From assembly GCA_902522775.1 (NCBI GenBank), contig CABYWQ010000003.1, positions 62,001 to 126,000 on the forward strand: a stretch of 64,000 nucleotides of DNA, given 5' to 3'. The position numbers and the translations under genes are program-made. This DNA comes from Eutrophosalina sp902522775. GTDB taxonomy: Bacteria > Bacteroidota > Bacteroidia > Flavobacteriales > Flavobacteriaceae. Positions within the stretch are counted from its first letter, which is position 1, and each line of letters begins with the position of its first letter. Below, piece after piece: positions 53,325 through 62,736 of the stretch. Below the pieces are notes generated by a model. It was given only the letters and a program-made list of their open reading frames with translations. It ran no database searches and was not told the origin of the DNA.

Positions 53325-55052
53325 TTAATTTAATTTTATATTCAAATCATCTAATTGCTGATTGTCAATTTTTGATGGGCTATCAATCATAATATCTCTT
53401 CCACTATTATTTTTTGGAAATGCAATGAAATCTCTAATAGTCTCATCATTATTCATTACAGCGACAAGCCTATCTAGTCCAAAGGCAATACCACCATGCG
53501 GAGGCGCACCATATTTAAAAGCATTTAATAAAAATCCAAATTGATCATCAGCTTCTTTTTCAGAAAAACCTAAAATTGAAAAAACTTTTTGTTGTAATTC
53601 TTTATCGTGAATTCTTATCGATCCTCCTCCAATTTCATTTCCATTAATTACTAAATCGTAAGCATTAGCAAATGTTTTAGACGGATCTTTATTAATTACA
53701 CCATCAACTGGTGAGGTAAAAGGATGATGCATTGAGTGATAGCTTTTTGATTCTTCATCCCACTCAAATAATGGAAAATCAGTTACCCAAAGAGCCTCAA
53801 ATTCTTTATTATTTCTTAATCCAAATCTTTCAGCCACTTCAATTCTTAATGCTCCTAATTGAGTGAGTGTTTTTTTCTTATTTCCAGAGATTATGAAACT
53901 TATATCGCCAGGACTTGAGTTGGTCAAATTTTTTAATTGATCAGCATCAAAGAATTTATCAATTGAAGATTTAATTGATCCATCCATATTATGTTTAATC
54001 CAAATAAGTCCAAGTGCCCCAATTTGTGGTCTTTTTACCCAGTCTACATAAGAATCAATTTCTTTTCTGGAAAGTTCGGCACCAGATTTTACATTGAATC
54101 CATAAATAGCCTCACTTTCATCAAAAATTTTAAATCCAGTCCCTTTCGCTTTTTCACTCAAGTTGAAAAAATCCATTTCAAATCTTGTATCAGGTTTATC
54201 AGTACCATATTTTTCAATTGCTTCACCATACGAAATCCTTTTAAAATCTTTAAGATTTATATTCAAGCAGTTTTTAAATAAATATTTTATTAAACCTTCA
54301 AAAGTTGAGATAACATCATCCTGATTAACAAATGACATTTCACAATCAATCTGGGTAAATTCTGGTTGTCTGTCAGCCCTTAAATCTTCATCACGAAAGC
54401 ATTTTACTATTTGAAAATATTTATCAAAACCACTGATCATTAGAAGTTGTTTAAATGTTTGTGGAGATTGTGGTAAAGCATAAAATTCACCAGGATTAAT
54501 TCTTGATGGAACAACGAAATCTCTAGCTCCTTCAGGCGTGGATTTTATTAAATAAGGTGTTTCAATATCAATAAATCCATTATCCTTTAAATATTTTCTA
54601 ATTTCAAAACTTAAATCGTTTCTAAAAATTAAATTGTTCTTAATAGGATTTCTTCTAAGGTCTAAATATCTATATTTCATTCTAAGTTCATCACCGCCAT
54701 CAGATTCATCTTCAATTGTAAAGGGAGGAATTTCAGATTTGTTCAGAATCTCAATACTTTCAACAGAAATTTCAATTTCACCTGTAGCTATTTTATTATT
54801 GTAAGCTTCCCTTTCAATAACTTTACCATCAATAGAAATGACAAATTCTCTACCCAATAACTTTGTTGTTTTAATTACATCATCGGAAACATTTTCAGAA
54901 TTAATAAAAAGTTGTGTAATTCCGTATCGATCTCTAAGGTCAATCCAAATTAAAAACCCTTTATTTCTGATTCTTTGTACCCATCCAGAAAGTTTAACCT
55001 TTGAATTAATATCGGATTTTCTTAATTCACCGCAGTTATGAGTTCGATACAT
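53325..55052 (-). CDS. aspS: Aspartyl-tRNA synthetase
   Basis: Class II synthetase, 575 residues. OB-fold anticodon-binding domain at the N-terminus (YRTHNCGELRKSD; VKLSGWVQRIRNKGFLIWIDLRDR), motif 2 KCFRDEDLRADRQPEFTQID, a GAD-like insertion, and motif 3 GGIAFGLDRLVAVM near the end. ATG at 55050-55052. A -7-like element lies five bases before the start codon. I see no separate asparaginyl synthetase or GatCAB in this window, so the discriminating status is unknown. Confidence 0.97.
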   Translation of the reverse strand: MYRTHNCGELRKSDINSKVKLSGWVQRIRNKGFLIWIDLRDRYGITQLFINSENVSDDVIKTTKLLGREFVISIDGKVIEREAYNNKIATGEIEISVESIEILNKSEIPPFTIEDESDGGDELRMKYRYLDLRRNPIKNNLIFRNDLSFEIRKYLKDNGFIDIETPYLIKSTPEGARDFVVPSRINPGEFYALPQSPQTFKQLLMISGFDKYFQIVKCFRDEDLRADRQPEFTQIDCEMSFVNQDDVISTFEGLIKYLFKNCLNINLKDFKRISYGEAIEKYGTDKPDTRFEMDFFNLSEKAKGTGFKIFDESEAIYGFNVKSGAELSRKEIDSYVDWVKRPQIGALGLIWIKHNMDGSIKSSIDKFFDADQLKNLTNSSPGDISFIISGNKKKTLTQLGALRIEVAERFGLRNNKEFEALWVTDFPLFEWDEESKSYHSMHHPFTSPVDGVINKDPSKTFANAYDLVINGNEIGGGSIRIHDKELQQKVFSILGFSEKEADDQFGFLLNAFKYGAPPHGGIAFGLDRLVAVMNNDETIRDFIAFPKNNSGRDIMIDSPSKIDNQQLDDLNIKLN

Positions 55053-55057
55053 ATATG

Positions 55058-55065
55058 CAAATATC
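55058..55065 (-). promoter_or_regulatory. Candidate -7 element for aspS
   Basis: The minus strand reads GATATTTG, one mismatch to TAnnTTTG, ending five bases before the aspS ATG; near-leaderless if used. Confidence 0.35.
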
Positions 55066-55085
55066 TAACAAAAATTAATAATCAA

Positions 55086-58000
55086 TTAGTATAGCTTAAA
55101 GCTACGAATTTTTAGAGCGAGTCTTTTACTTAGGTAAAATGTTACTGGAACAATAATAAGAGTTAAGAAAGTAGCAAATGTTAACCCAAAAATAACAGTC
55201 CAGGCTAAAGGTCCCCAAAAAATCACATTATCACCTCCGATATAAACATTTGGATTACCATTAACAAATAAATTCATTAAATCTATATTTAATCCAATTG
55301 CAAGTGGAATTAAGCCTAAAATTGTAGTGATGGCTGTTAAAATAACTGGTCTTAATCTTGCTTTTCCTCCTTTGACAATTGATTCATAGATTTCGTTTTT
55401 TGGCAACATATTGTCTTTTTCTAAATTAAGTTTAGCTTTTTTTCTGTCCAGTAAAAGTTGTGTGTAGTCAATTAGTACTACGCTATTGTTAACAACAATA
55501 CCAGCAAGAGAAATTATTCCTAACATTGTCATGATTATAACAAAAGTCATATCAAAAATAATTAGACCTAAAAACACACCAATGAAACTTAGGAAAATGG
55601 ACAATATTATTATAAGTGGTTTTACGATGGAGTTAAACTGAAAGACAAGTAATAATAAAATTAACATTAATGCCATGATAAGAGCTGTATTTAAAAAATC
55701 TTGGTTTTTGTCTTGCTCTTCAATTTCACCAGTAAATTTATATTTAACATCATTTGAAGTTTCAAATCCATCCAGCTGAAATTTAATTTGATCTACTATT
55801 TCTTTAGCATTGTATCCTGCAAAAATGGATGAATATAAAGTAACAACTCTGGTTAAATTTCTATGCTTAATAGCGCTGTAGGTTTCAATATTTTCAGACT
55901 TAACTAGGGAAGCAATAGGTACCTCTACTAATTGTCCATTATTCATATTCTTGAAAATTACATTTTGATTAAATAGTAATGATTTATCGTATCTATCCTC
56001 CTTATTAAATCTAACATTAATGTCATAATCTTCACCGTCTTTTTTGTAAATACCAGCTTTCTCTCCAAATAGAGACCTTCGAAGAACAAGCCCAATTTGA
56101 CTAGGATTTATACCAAGTTCTCCTGCTTTTTGTCTGTCAACTTCAATTTGAATTGAAGGTTTATTTTTATTTACATCAATTTTTAATTCCTCAATTCCAG
56201 CAATTTTTTGATCGTTAATAAAAATTCTCATCTCCTCAGCTGTACGTATTAGTTCCAGATAGTCCTTGCCAGTAATTTCAATATTAACTGGGTAACCAGC
56301 TGGAGGTCCATTTTCATCTTTCTCAACAGAAACAGCTAGACCAGGGTATTTACCACTCAATTTTTTTTGGACATCACTTCTTAAATTTTCACTAGAATAT
56401 CCATTTCTATATTTAAATTCACGAAGAGTAACTGTAATTTTGGCTTTTTGAGGCATATCTGCCTGAGATCCAAAATCATTTTGTTGATTACCAGCTCCTT
56501 CTCCAACTTGTGCAAGCATAGATTCAACCATGAAGTTATAAGTTCCCTCAAAATATATTTTATTATTGATTACATCTAAAATTTCATTTTCAAGTTTTTT
56601 TGTTATTGAATTGGTCTTTTCGATATCAGTACCTTGAGGATATTCTGCGTATACGATTATTTGATTTGGTTGATTGTCTGGGAAAAATTCTATTTTTGGA
56701 CCAGCAATTCCAACAATAATCATTGTTAGAAATAATAAAGCAATTGTTCCAAAAAGAAAAGCAAATGCTCTCCATCCGCGAAGCGCAAATCTCAAAAATC
56801 TTTCGTATCTATCTTCAAGCCACCCTAAAAATATTGTTCTAAATTTTAGCGCTAATGCTTTTATGTAATACGAGTATAGCCAAAAGAAAATATTTATTAC
56901 AATAAATAATGTTCCAAAACCTCTGGAAACGCCGCCAATTATGAAAAGAACTAATCCAATACTTGATAAAAAGTACGTTAATCTTATTAAATCTTTCTTT
57001 GAAAGATTTTTTTCGTCAATGCTCATAAATTTTGAAACTAACATTGAGTTAAAAAATATAGCAACAAATAAGGACGAGCCTAATACAATGGAAAGTGTTA
57101 TTGGTAGATAGATCATGAATTGACCAATCGTGCCAGGCCACAAACCAAGTGGTACAAAAGCCAGTACTGTAGTTGCCGTTGAAACTATAATAGGGTAAGC
57201 AATTTCGCTGATACCAAGTTTAGCAGCTTCAACCTTTGACATGCCTTCTTTCTCCATCAGTCTGTATACATTTTCAACGACTACAATTCCATTATCAACT
57301 AGCATCCCAAGACCCATAACCAAGGCAAATAAAATCATTGTGTTTAAGCTGTAACCTAACGCCGATATTATCATTAAAGACATAAACATTGACATAGGAA
57401 TTGCAAACCCTACAAACAATGCATTTCTAAAACCAAGAAAAAACATAAGTACAGTAGTAACTAGAAAAATTCCAAACAAAATATTATTAACTAAATCATC
57501 AACTTGACTTATTATTCTGTTGGACATATCATTGGTAATTACAACTTTAAGATCATTTGGAAACTCATTTTTGACAACTTCATTAACAATTAAATCAATT
57601 TTGTCAGCAGCATTTATTAAATTTTTACCAGATCTTTTTTTAACTGCAAGTGAAACTAAATTTTTTGCAAATTCACGAGCATAACTTTTCTTTTCACTCT
57701 CTTTAAAATTTATTTCTGCAACGTCGTTGAGGTAAACTGGACCAAATTCGTTTTTAATAACAAAGTTTTTTAAATCGTTTGGATTTTCAATTTCACCTAC
57801 AATTCTAAGTGTTCTTCTTTGTCCATCAGAAACAATATTGCCAGCAGCAATAGTTCTATTTCCGAACGCAATAGCACTTAATATGTCTTCAAAACTTACT
57901 TTTGCAGCAGTCATTTTTTTTATATCAACTGCAACTTCAATTTCTTCATCTTGAGCTCCAAGAATATCAACCTCTTTGATTTCATCAAGTTTTTCAATTC

Positions 58001-58523
58001 TGTCTTCAATAATTTCAGCATACTTTTTTAGTTGTTCTGTTGGGTAGTCACCTTGAATATTTACGTTTAATATTGGCATTTCCTCTGCCAAACTCATGCT
58101 TAATATATCAGGTTCAACCTTTACATTATTAAATGTTGGCCAGTCCTCACCAGAAATTACTGAATCAATTTCATCTCTAACTTTTTGTTTGGCAAGCTCA
58201 ATATCAATTTCCTCATCAAATTCTAAACTTATTATTGAATAATTTTCAAGCGATGTAGATTTTATATCAACCAGGTTACTTACACCTTTTACTGCTTCTT
58301 CCAATGGGACTGTAATAAATCTCTCAATGTCTTCAGGCGTGTTTCCAGGATTAATAGTACTGATAAAAACATCACTAGTGATTATTTCCGGAAAGTCTTC
58401 TCTGGGTAGATTATTGTAAGCATTAATACCAAATGCCAAAAAGATAAACATCAAAAAATAAATGATGTTAGATTTACTAATAGCCCAAACAGAGGGTTTA
58501 AACTCTTTATCTACCTTACTCAT
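55086..58523 (-). CDS. RND efflux pump inner-membrane subunit (HAE1 type)
   Basis: 1145 residues, about 100 longer than AcrB. Two halves with porter domains are visible. TM4 has GLGMLVDNGIVVVEN (Asp kept, the second Asp of AcrB is Asn) and TM10 ISLAGIVVNNSVVLIDY (Asn where AcrB has Lys), a pattern known in other HAE1 members. The extra length is largely two added membrane segments between TM6 and TM7 (about residues 520-565; LSSIGLVLFIIGGVS; TLFIVINIFFWLYSYYI). It overlaps the adaptor gene by 8 bases and forms a TetR-adaptor/porin/pump operon. The substrate is unknown. Confidence 0.92.
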   Translation of the reverse strand: MSKVDKEFKPSVWAISKSNIIYFLMFIFLAFGINAYNNLPREDFPEIITSDVFISTINPGNTPEDIERFITVPLEEAVKGVSNLVDIKSTSLENYSIISLEFDEEIDIELAKQKVRDEIDSVISGEDWPTFNNVKVEPDILSMSLAEEMPILNVNIQGDYPTEQLKKYAEIIEDRIEKLDEIKEVDILGAQDEEIEVAVDIKKMTAAKVSFEDILSAIAFGNRTIAAGNIVSDGQRRTLRIVGEIENPNDLKNFVIKNEFGPVYLNDVAEINFKESEKKSYAREFAKNLVSLAVKKRSGKNLINAADKIDLIVNEVVKNEFPNDLKVVITNDMSNRIISQVDDLVNNILFGIFLVTTVLMFFLGFRNALFVGFAIPMSMFMSLMIISALGYSLNTMILFALVMGLGMLVDNGIVVVENVYRLMEKEGMSKVEAAKLGISEIAYPIIVSTATTVLAFVPLGLWPGTIGQFMIYLPITLSIVLGSSLFVAIFFNSMLVSKFMSIDEKNLSKKDLIRLTYFLSSIGLVLFIIGGVSRGFGTLFIVINIFFWLYSYYIKALALKFRTIFLGWLEDRYERFLRFALRGWRAFAFLFGTIALLFLTMIIVGIAGPKIEFFPDNQPNQIIVYAEYPQGTDIEKTNSITKKLENEILDVINNKIYFEGTYNFMVESMLAQVGEGAGNQQNDFGSQADMPQKAKITVTLREFKYRNGYSSENLRSDVQKKLSGKYPGLAVSVEKDENGPPAGYPVNIEITGKDYLELIRTAEEMRIFINDQKIAGIEELKIDVNKNKPSIQIEVDRQKAGELGINPSQIGLVLRRSLFGEKAGIYKKDGEDYDINVRFNKEDRYDKSLLFNQNVIFKNMNNGQLVEVPIASLVKSENIETYSAIKHRNLTRVVTLYSSIFAGYNAKEIVDQIKFQLDGFETSNDVKYKFTGEIEEQDKNQDFLNTALIMALMLILLLLVFQFNSIVKPLIIILSIFLSFIGVFLGLIIFDMTFVIIMTMLGIISLAGIVVNNSVVLIDYTQLLLDRKKAKLNLEKDNMLPKNEIYESIVKGGKARLRPVILTAITTILGLIPLAIGLNIDLMNLFVNGNPNVYIGGDNVIFWGPLAWTVIFGLTFATFLTLIIVPVTFYLSKRLALKIRSFKLY

Positions 58524-59679
58524 TATTATTGTAGATTTTTACATTCTGACCCCCTTTAACAATCCTTCCACCTTCATTAATAACTGTTTGATTTACATTT
58601 AAACCATTAACAATTTCAATCATTCCGTTTTGAGTATAACCAGTTTCTACAATGGTTTTCTTGGCTTTATTATTTTCAATAGTGTAAAGGAATTTATTGT
58701 TTTCAGAGTCTTCAGAAACTATAGATTCTGGGACTAAAATTGCTTCTGAATTTGTATAATCCAATATATTGATCTCAACGTTTAAATTTGGAATTAAGTC
58801 TAATTCATTTTCAGGGACTGAGACTTCAATTTTGAATGTTCTAGATAATTTATTAATTGAACTAACAGAGTGTTTGATTGTAGAATTAAAAGTTTTATTC
58901 AGGACTGGTATTTCAACTAATACCTGTGCACCTTTCTTTATTTTACCAATAAAATTTTCCGGAATAACAGCCTCAACATATAATTCATTAAGGTTTACAA
59001 TTCTAAAAGCATTTCCTTGATCAGGCATCATTGGAGGTGAGACTAAGTTTCCTTCCTCTATAAAAATTTCATCAATAGTACCACTGAAGGGTGCATCAAT
59101 TGTTGTTTTAGCAAGGGATTGTTTTAGACTTTCTAATCTATTTTTTTGTATTTCATAATTAGTTTTTGACTCTAAATACTGAATTTCTGAACCAATTTTA
59201 TCATTCCACAGTTTAGATTGTCTATCGAAAATTGTTTTAGTAAGCTTAGTTTGACTTTCAACTAATTTAAGCTCATTGAAAAGACCTCCGTCATCAATTT
59301 TAGCCAAAGCTTGTCCTTTATTTACCCTGTCTCCTTCATTAACATATACTTTTATAATTCTTCCACTGAACTCAGGATACAGTATCATATTTTGATCAGT
59401 TTTTATTATGCCTTGAAATTTAGAATAGTGATTAATCATTTCTTTCTTGGTAGTAACAGTGTTAACTAAAACAAAACTCTTAGCAGTATCGAGTATTGAA
59501 ACTCCTTCAGTTATTTCATCAAGCTCTCTATTAATTTGACCTTTTTGAATAATCAGGCTGGATCTTCTTTCTTGTAATTCTTCAAGATTTCCCTCCTTTA
59601 TTAAATCATCAATCGTTTTTTTATTGTCGCTATCGCAACTTATTATTAGTAAGATTATAAGATAAAAATATTTTTTCAT
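58516..59679 (-). CDS. RND efflux membrane-fusion (periplasmic adaptor) lipoprotein
   Basis: 387 residues, HlyD/AcrA type. A lipoprotein signal ends at Cys15 (IISCDS). Two coiled-coil segments (about 30-75 and 140-195) flank the lipoyl half-motifs IIKVYVNEGDRVNKGQALAKID and TIDAPFSGTIDEIFIEEGNLV; a beta-barrel and membrane-proximal domain follow. It overlaps the pump gene (8 bases) and the outer-membrane factor gene (ATGA). It links pump and outer-membrane channel. Confidence 0.92.
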   Translation of the reverse strand: MKKYFYLIILLIISCDSDNKKTIDDLIKEGNLEELQERRSSLIIQKGQINRELDEITEGVSILDTAKSFVLVNTVTTKKEMINHYSKFQGIIKTDQNMILYPEFSGRIIKVYVNEGDRVNKGQALAKIDDGGLFNELKLVESQTKLTKTIFDRQSKLWNDKIGSEIQYLESKTNYEIQKNRLESLKQSLAKTTIDAPFSGTIDEIFIEEGNLVSPPMMPDQGNAFRIVNLNELYVEAVIPENFIGKIKKGAQVLVEIPVLNKTFNSTIKHSVSSINKLSRTFKIEVSVPENELDLIPNLNVEINILDYTNSEAILVPESIVSEDSENNKFLYTIENNKAKKTIVETGYTQNGMIEIVNGLNVNQTVINEGGRIVKGGQNVKIYNNNE

Positions 59680-61013
59680 GACTTATTTAATAGGATTTCA
59701 AGGTTAATTTTATTCTCAATAATTTTAAGAGTTGCTTCTAAATATTCATTTTGAATAGAGTAAAGCTGATTTTGTGCTTGTCTTAAATCAAAACTTGATG
59801 CTAAACCCTCATAAAATTTTATTTGATTTTTCTTTTCAATACTTTCCGCCAGAGTTAAGTTTTTTAACGCTGTCTCATAGTTATTAATTGAATATGTATA
59901 ATCACTTTTAGCTTTTTCAACTTCAAGATTTAATGTGTTTTCAGTTTCTTTTAAATTTAAAAGAGCTTTATCCAATTCTATTTTTGCTTTTTGAGTTGAA
60001 GCAGTTCTTTTAAGCGAGCTAAAGATCGGCAAGGACATATTAATTCCTAATTGGGAGGAACCATACCAATTTTGTTTTGGATTAGTGATTCTAAATGATT
60101 CGTTGTATCCATTGTAGGACCCAGAAATATAAGCACTAATGGTTGGTAAGGACTTAAATTTTTCGAGTTGTAATCTTTTCTTATTTCCTTCACTTGCGTT
60201 AAGAGCAATTTTATAATCAATATTCTCTGATATTTCAAACTCTTGATTAACAAGTGATGGATTAATATTTTTAATTGCTATTGTTTCAATATTATCATTT
60301 AAAATTAAAATATCACTTAGTTCAATACCCAATAAAAGTTTTAAAATATTCAATGATAATAATTCAAATTTCTCAGCATAATTAAGTGAATTTTCAATTG
60401 AACTTGTTGTTATTGTAAGTTGCTCAACATTTTCTATTTCAGTTAATCCATTTTCATATATTTTTTTTGTTTCTATTAAGGTCTTTTTAATATTATTTAA
60501 ATTATTAGCAAGTATTTTAACTCTCTCAGCGCTAACCAGAGCATTTCCATAAGCATTTATAACTTGTCTTTTAACTTCAAGATCAGTCTTAATTTTAGCT
60601 TGACTAGAAAGTTGTAAAAATAGTTCAATAGATTGTAATCCTATCAAATAAGACCCATCAAAAAGTAATTGATTTAAAATTAATTCACCACTAATACTTT
60701 GCTTAGTTCCAAAACTTATCTCAGCAAATTCACCTTCATTTCCTCCAAAAAACTCAGCTGGAATAAGTGAGATTGGATCTTTTATTCTGTTGTTAAATTC
60801 AAAAAAAGATGATATTTGAGGAAGTCCTACAGCGATTGTTTCCCATTTCTCTTTCTGAGATATTAAAACATTTTTTTCAGCGTATATAGAGTTTTTATTA
60901 TTTTCTAGCGCAAATACAACGGCTTCATCAACAGTAAATGAATACTGATTTTGCGCAAGTAAACAATTACAAAAAATAAAACAGATAATTGTAAATAAAT
61001 TCTTCTTAGTCAT
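59676..61013 (-). CDS. TolC-family outer-membrane efflux protein
   Basis: 445 residues with a signal peptide (IICFIFCNCLLAQ) and two OEP repeats of alternating long helices (YSFTVDEAVVFALENN..; KGINM-type strand LGINMSLPIFSSLKR). The C-terminal helix pair is KNQIKFYEGLASSFDLRQAQNQL. It forms the outer-membrane duct of the RND pump. It overlaps both neighbours (4 bases with the adaptor, 8 with TetR), so it is transcribed as one unit. Confidence 0.92.
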   Translation of the reverse strand: MTKKNLFTIICFIFCNCLLAQNQYSFTVDEAVVFALENNKNSIYAEKNVLISQKEKWETIAVGLPQISSFFEFNNRIKDPISLIPAEFFGGNEGEFAEISFGTKQSISGELILNQLLFDGSYLIGLQSIELFLQLSSQAKIKTDLEVKRQVINAYGNALVSAERVKILANNLNNIKKTLIETKKIYENGLTEIENVEQLTITTSSIENSLNYAEKFELLSLNILKLLLGIELSDILILNDNIETIAIKNINPSLVNQEFEISENIDYKIALNASEGNKKRLQLEKFKSLPTISAYISGSYNGYNESFRITNPKQNWYGSSQLGINMSLPIFSSLKRTASTQKAKIELDKALLNLKETENTLNLEVEKAKSDYTYSINNYETALKNLTLAESIEKKNQIKFYEGLASSFDLRQAQNQLYSIQNEYLEATLKIIENKINLEILLNKS

Positions 61014-61605
61014 TTTTTAAAATTGAATCGAGTTTTTTTAATCCTTTGTTAGTTACAATTGATCTCAAAAAATACTCACGGTAACTTTCGAGACAATTGT
61101 CTAGAGTATAAATTTTTGAAGGATATATTTCAGGGTTCATTAGTCCGCTTATACTATTAAAGTAAACTCTTGAGATAAAATCTACATCAATGTTTTCACG
61201 AAATAAACCAAATTCTATACCATTACTTAAAACTTCTCCAAAAGATTTTATCATAAAGTTCAGGTGTTTTCTTTTCACTTTTGAATAAATGTCTGGGTAG
61301 AATTTCTCAAGTTGATAAATCGAGTGATTCTTTTGGTCGTGTAAATGTTCCATAACAAGATCCTTGACCTCAAAAAACTCATTTATTGGGTCATTCGAGT
61401 TTTTTCTAATTTGAGACATGCCAATTACCAATTGATCATGTAAATTATTTGCTGTAGCATCAACTAATTCAGTCTTATTTTGAAAAAAGTTGTAGATTGT
61501 TTTTTTTGATATTGCAAGATCGTTTGCTATGTCATCCATAGTCACTGATTTAAATCCAAATGATATGAATAGATACTGAGCTTTCTTAATTAATTTTTCC
61601 CTCAA
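61006..61605 (-). CDS. TetR-family repressor of the RND operon
   Basis: 199 residues. N-terminal helix-turn-helix (KKAQYLFISFGFKSVTMDDIAN; AISKKTIYNFFQNKTEL). The rest is the ligand-binding helical core, not similar to a specific known subgroup to me. The start is TTG at 61603-61605, because an in-frame stop lies directly upstream. It heads the operon with the outer-membrane factor, adaptor and pump and probably represses it through the inverted repeats upstream. Confidence 0.9.
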   Translation of the reverse strand: MREKLIKKAQYLFISFGFKSVTMDDIANDLAISKKTIYNFFQNKTELVDATANNLHDQLVIGMSQIRKNSNDPINEFFEVKDLVMEHLHDQKNHSIYQLEKFYPDIYSKVKRKHLNFMIKSFGEVLSNGIEFGLFRENIDVDFISRVYFNSISGLMNPEIYPSKIYTLDNCLESYREYFLRSIVTNKGLKKLDSILKND

Positions 61606-61623
61606 TTATGAAAATTTGAGCGC

Positions 61624-61631
61624 AAATATAA
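61624..61631 (-). promoter_or_regulatory. Candidate -7 element for the TetR/RND operon
   Basis: The minus strand reads TATATTTG, an exact TAnnTTTG match, 18 bases before the TTG start and directly next to the operator. Confidence 0.55.
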
Positions 61632-61632
61632 T

Positions 61633-61676
61633 TAAGGAAACTAAAAAAACCAAATTAGTTTCCAAAGTTTCTTAAT
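61633..61676. promoter_or_regulatory. Nested inverted repeat, likely TetR operator
   Basis: GGAAACTAA (61637-61645) pairs with TTAGTTTCC (61656-61664). A wider pair, TTAAGGAAACT (61633-61643) and AGTTTCTTAA (61667-61676), overlaps it. The three copies of the GAAACT/AGTTTC core and the position against the -7 element fit binding of a repressor dimer pair. Confidence 0.65.
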
Positions 61677-61720
61677 CGATTTCCTGTATTTTAATAATCA
61701 TAAAATGTAAATTAGCATTG

Positions 61721-62680
61721 ATGTTTGACAACTATTTTATCAAAATAAATAATTCAATAGAATTACTTATCAATGATCTGAATGATTCAAAAATATATGA
61801 TCCAATCAAATATTTTTTAAGACTACCATCAAAAAGAATTCGTCCCATTGCTACAATTATTTCTAATAAATTATTTAATAATAATATAGATTATGCACTT
61901 CCTGCTGCTCTTGCAAATGAGGTCTTTCACAATTTTACTTTAATACATGATGACATAATGGATTCATCAAAAATTAGAAGAGGAAATGAAACAGTACATA
62001 CAAAATGGAATTTGAATCAAGCAATACTTTCTGGGGATTCAATGCTAATATTATCTTATAAGTTATTGGAAAAATATCCTAATGAAATTCATAAACTTTT
62101 ATTAAAATTATTTAATGATACAGCATTACTAATATGCGAGGGTCAACAGTTAGATATTGATTTTGAAAGTCAAAATGAGGTTGAGTATTTAAATTATATA
62201 AATATGATTAAATATAAAACTGCTGTATTATTAGGGTCTTCATTGAAAATGGGAGCACTAATAAATAGTACTGATAATTCGACATCTGATCTTTTATACA
62301 AATGTGGAATTAACCTTGGTCTAGCATTTCAGATTCAGGATGACTATCTTGATTTATTTGGAGATGAAAAAATTATTGGTAAAAAAATTGGAGGGGATGT
62401 AGTTGAAAATAAAAAAACAATTCTCTATCATTTGTGTTTTGCGAATGCAAATAAAAGTCAAAAATTATTATTGAATGAAATTTATAATTCATCAAACAAA
62501 AATAAAATTCACAATGCAAGAAAATTATTTTCAGAAACCAAAGCAGATTTAGAATCTAGAAATTTGGTTAAGAAATACTCCGAACTTGCTATTTCACAAA
62601 TAAACGATTTAGAAATAGATTCATCTAAAAAGTTAGAATTAGAAAACTTATCAAAATTGCTATTAAAGAGAAAATTTTAA
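61721..62680 (+). CDS. Polyprenyl (all-trans) diphosphate synthase
   Basis: 319 residues from the ATG at 61721; a TTG one codon upstream is less likely. The first Asp-rich motif is DDIMD (77-81) in LIHDDIMDSSKIRRG, the second QDDYLD near residue 205, followed by GKKIGGD. This is the GGPP/farnesyl/octaprenyl synthase family; chain length cannot be assigned surely, as residues before the first motif are F-H-N-F-T. It supplies prenyl chains for quinones or carotenoids. It diverges from the TetR gene across the operator region. An AT-rich hairpin follows at 62675-62694. Confidence 0.9.
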   Translation: MFDNYFIKINNSIELLINDLNDSKIYDPIKYFLRLPSKRIRPIATIISNKLFNNNIDYALPAALANEVFHNFTLIHDDIMDSSKIRRGNETVHTKWNLNQAILSGDSMLILSYKLLEKYPNEIHKLLLKLFNDTALLICEGQQLDIDFESQNEVEYLNYINMIKYKTAVLLGSSLKMGALINSTDNSTSDLLYKCGINLGLAFQIQDDYLDLFGDEKIIGKKIGGDVVENKKTILYHLCFANANKSQKLLLNEIYNSSNKNKIHNARKLFSETKADLESRNLVKKYSELAISQINDLEIDSSKKLELENLSKLLLKRKF

Positions 62681-62736
62681 TTAAAAAATTAAAATAATTT
62701 TATAGTTTTACACTGGTGAACTTTCATGTTTTATAA

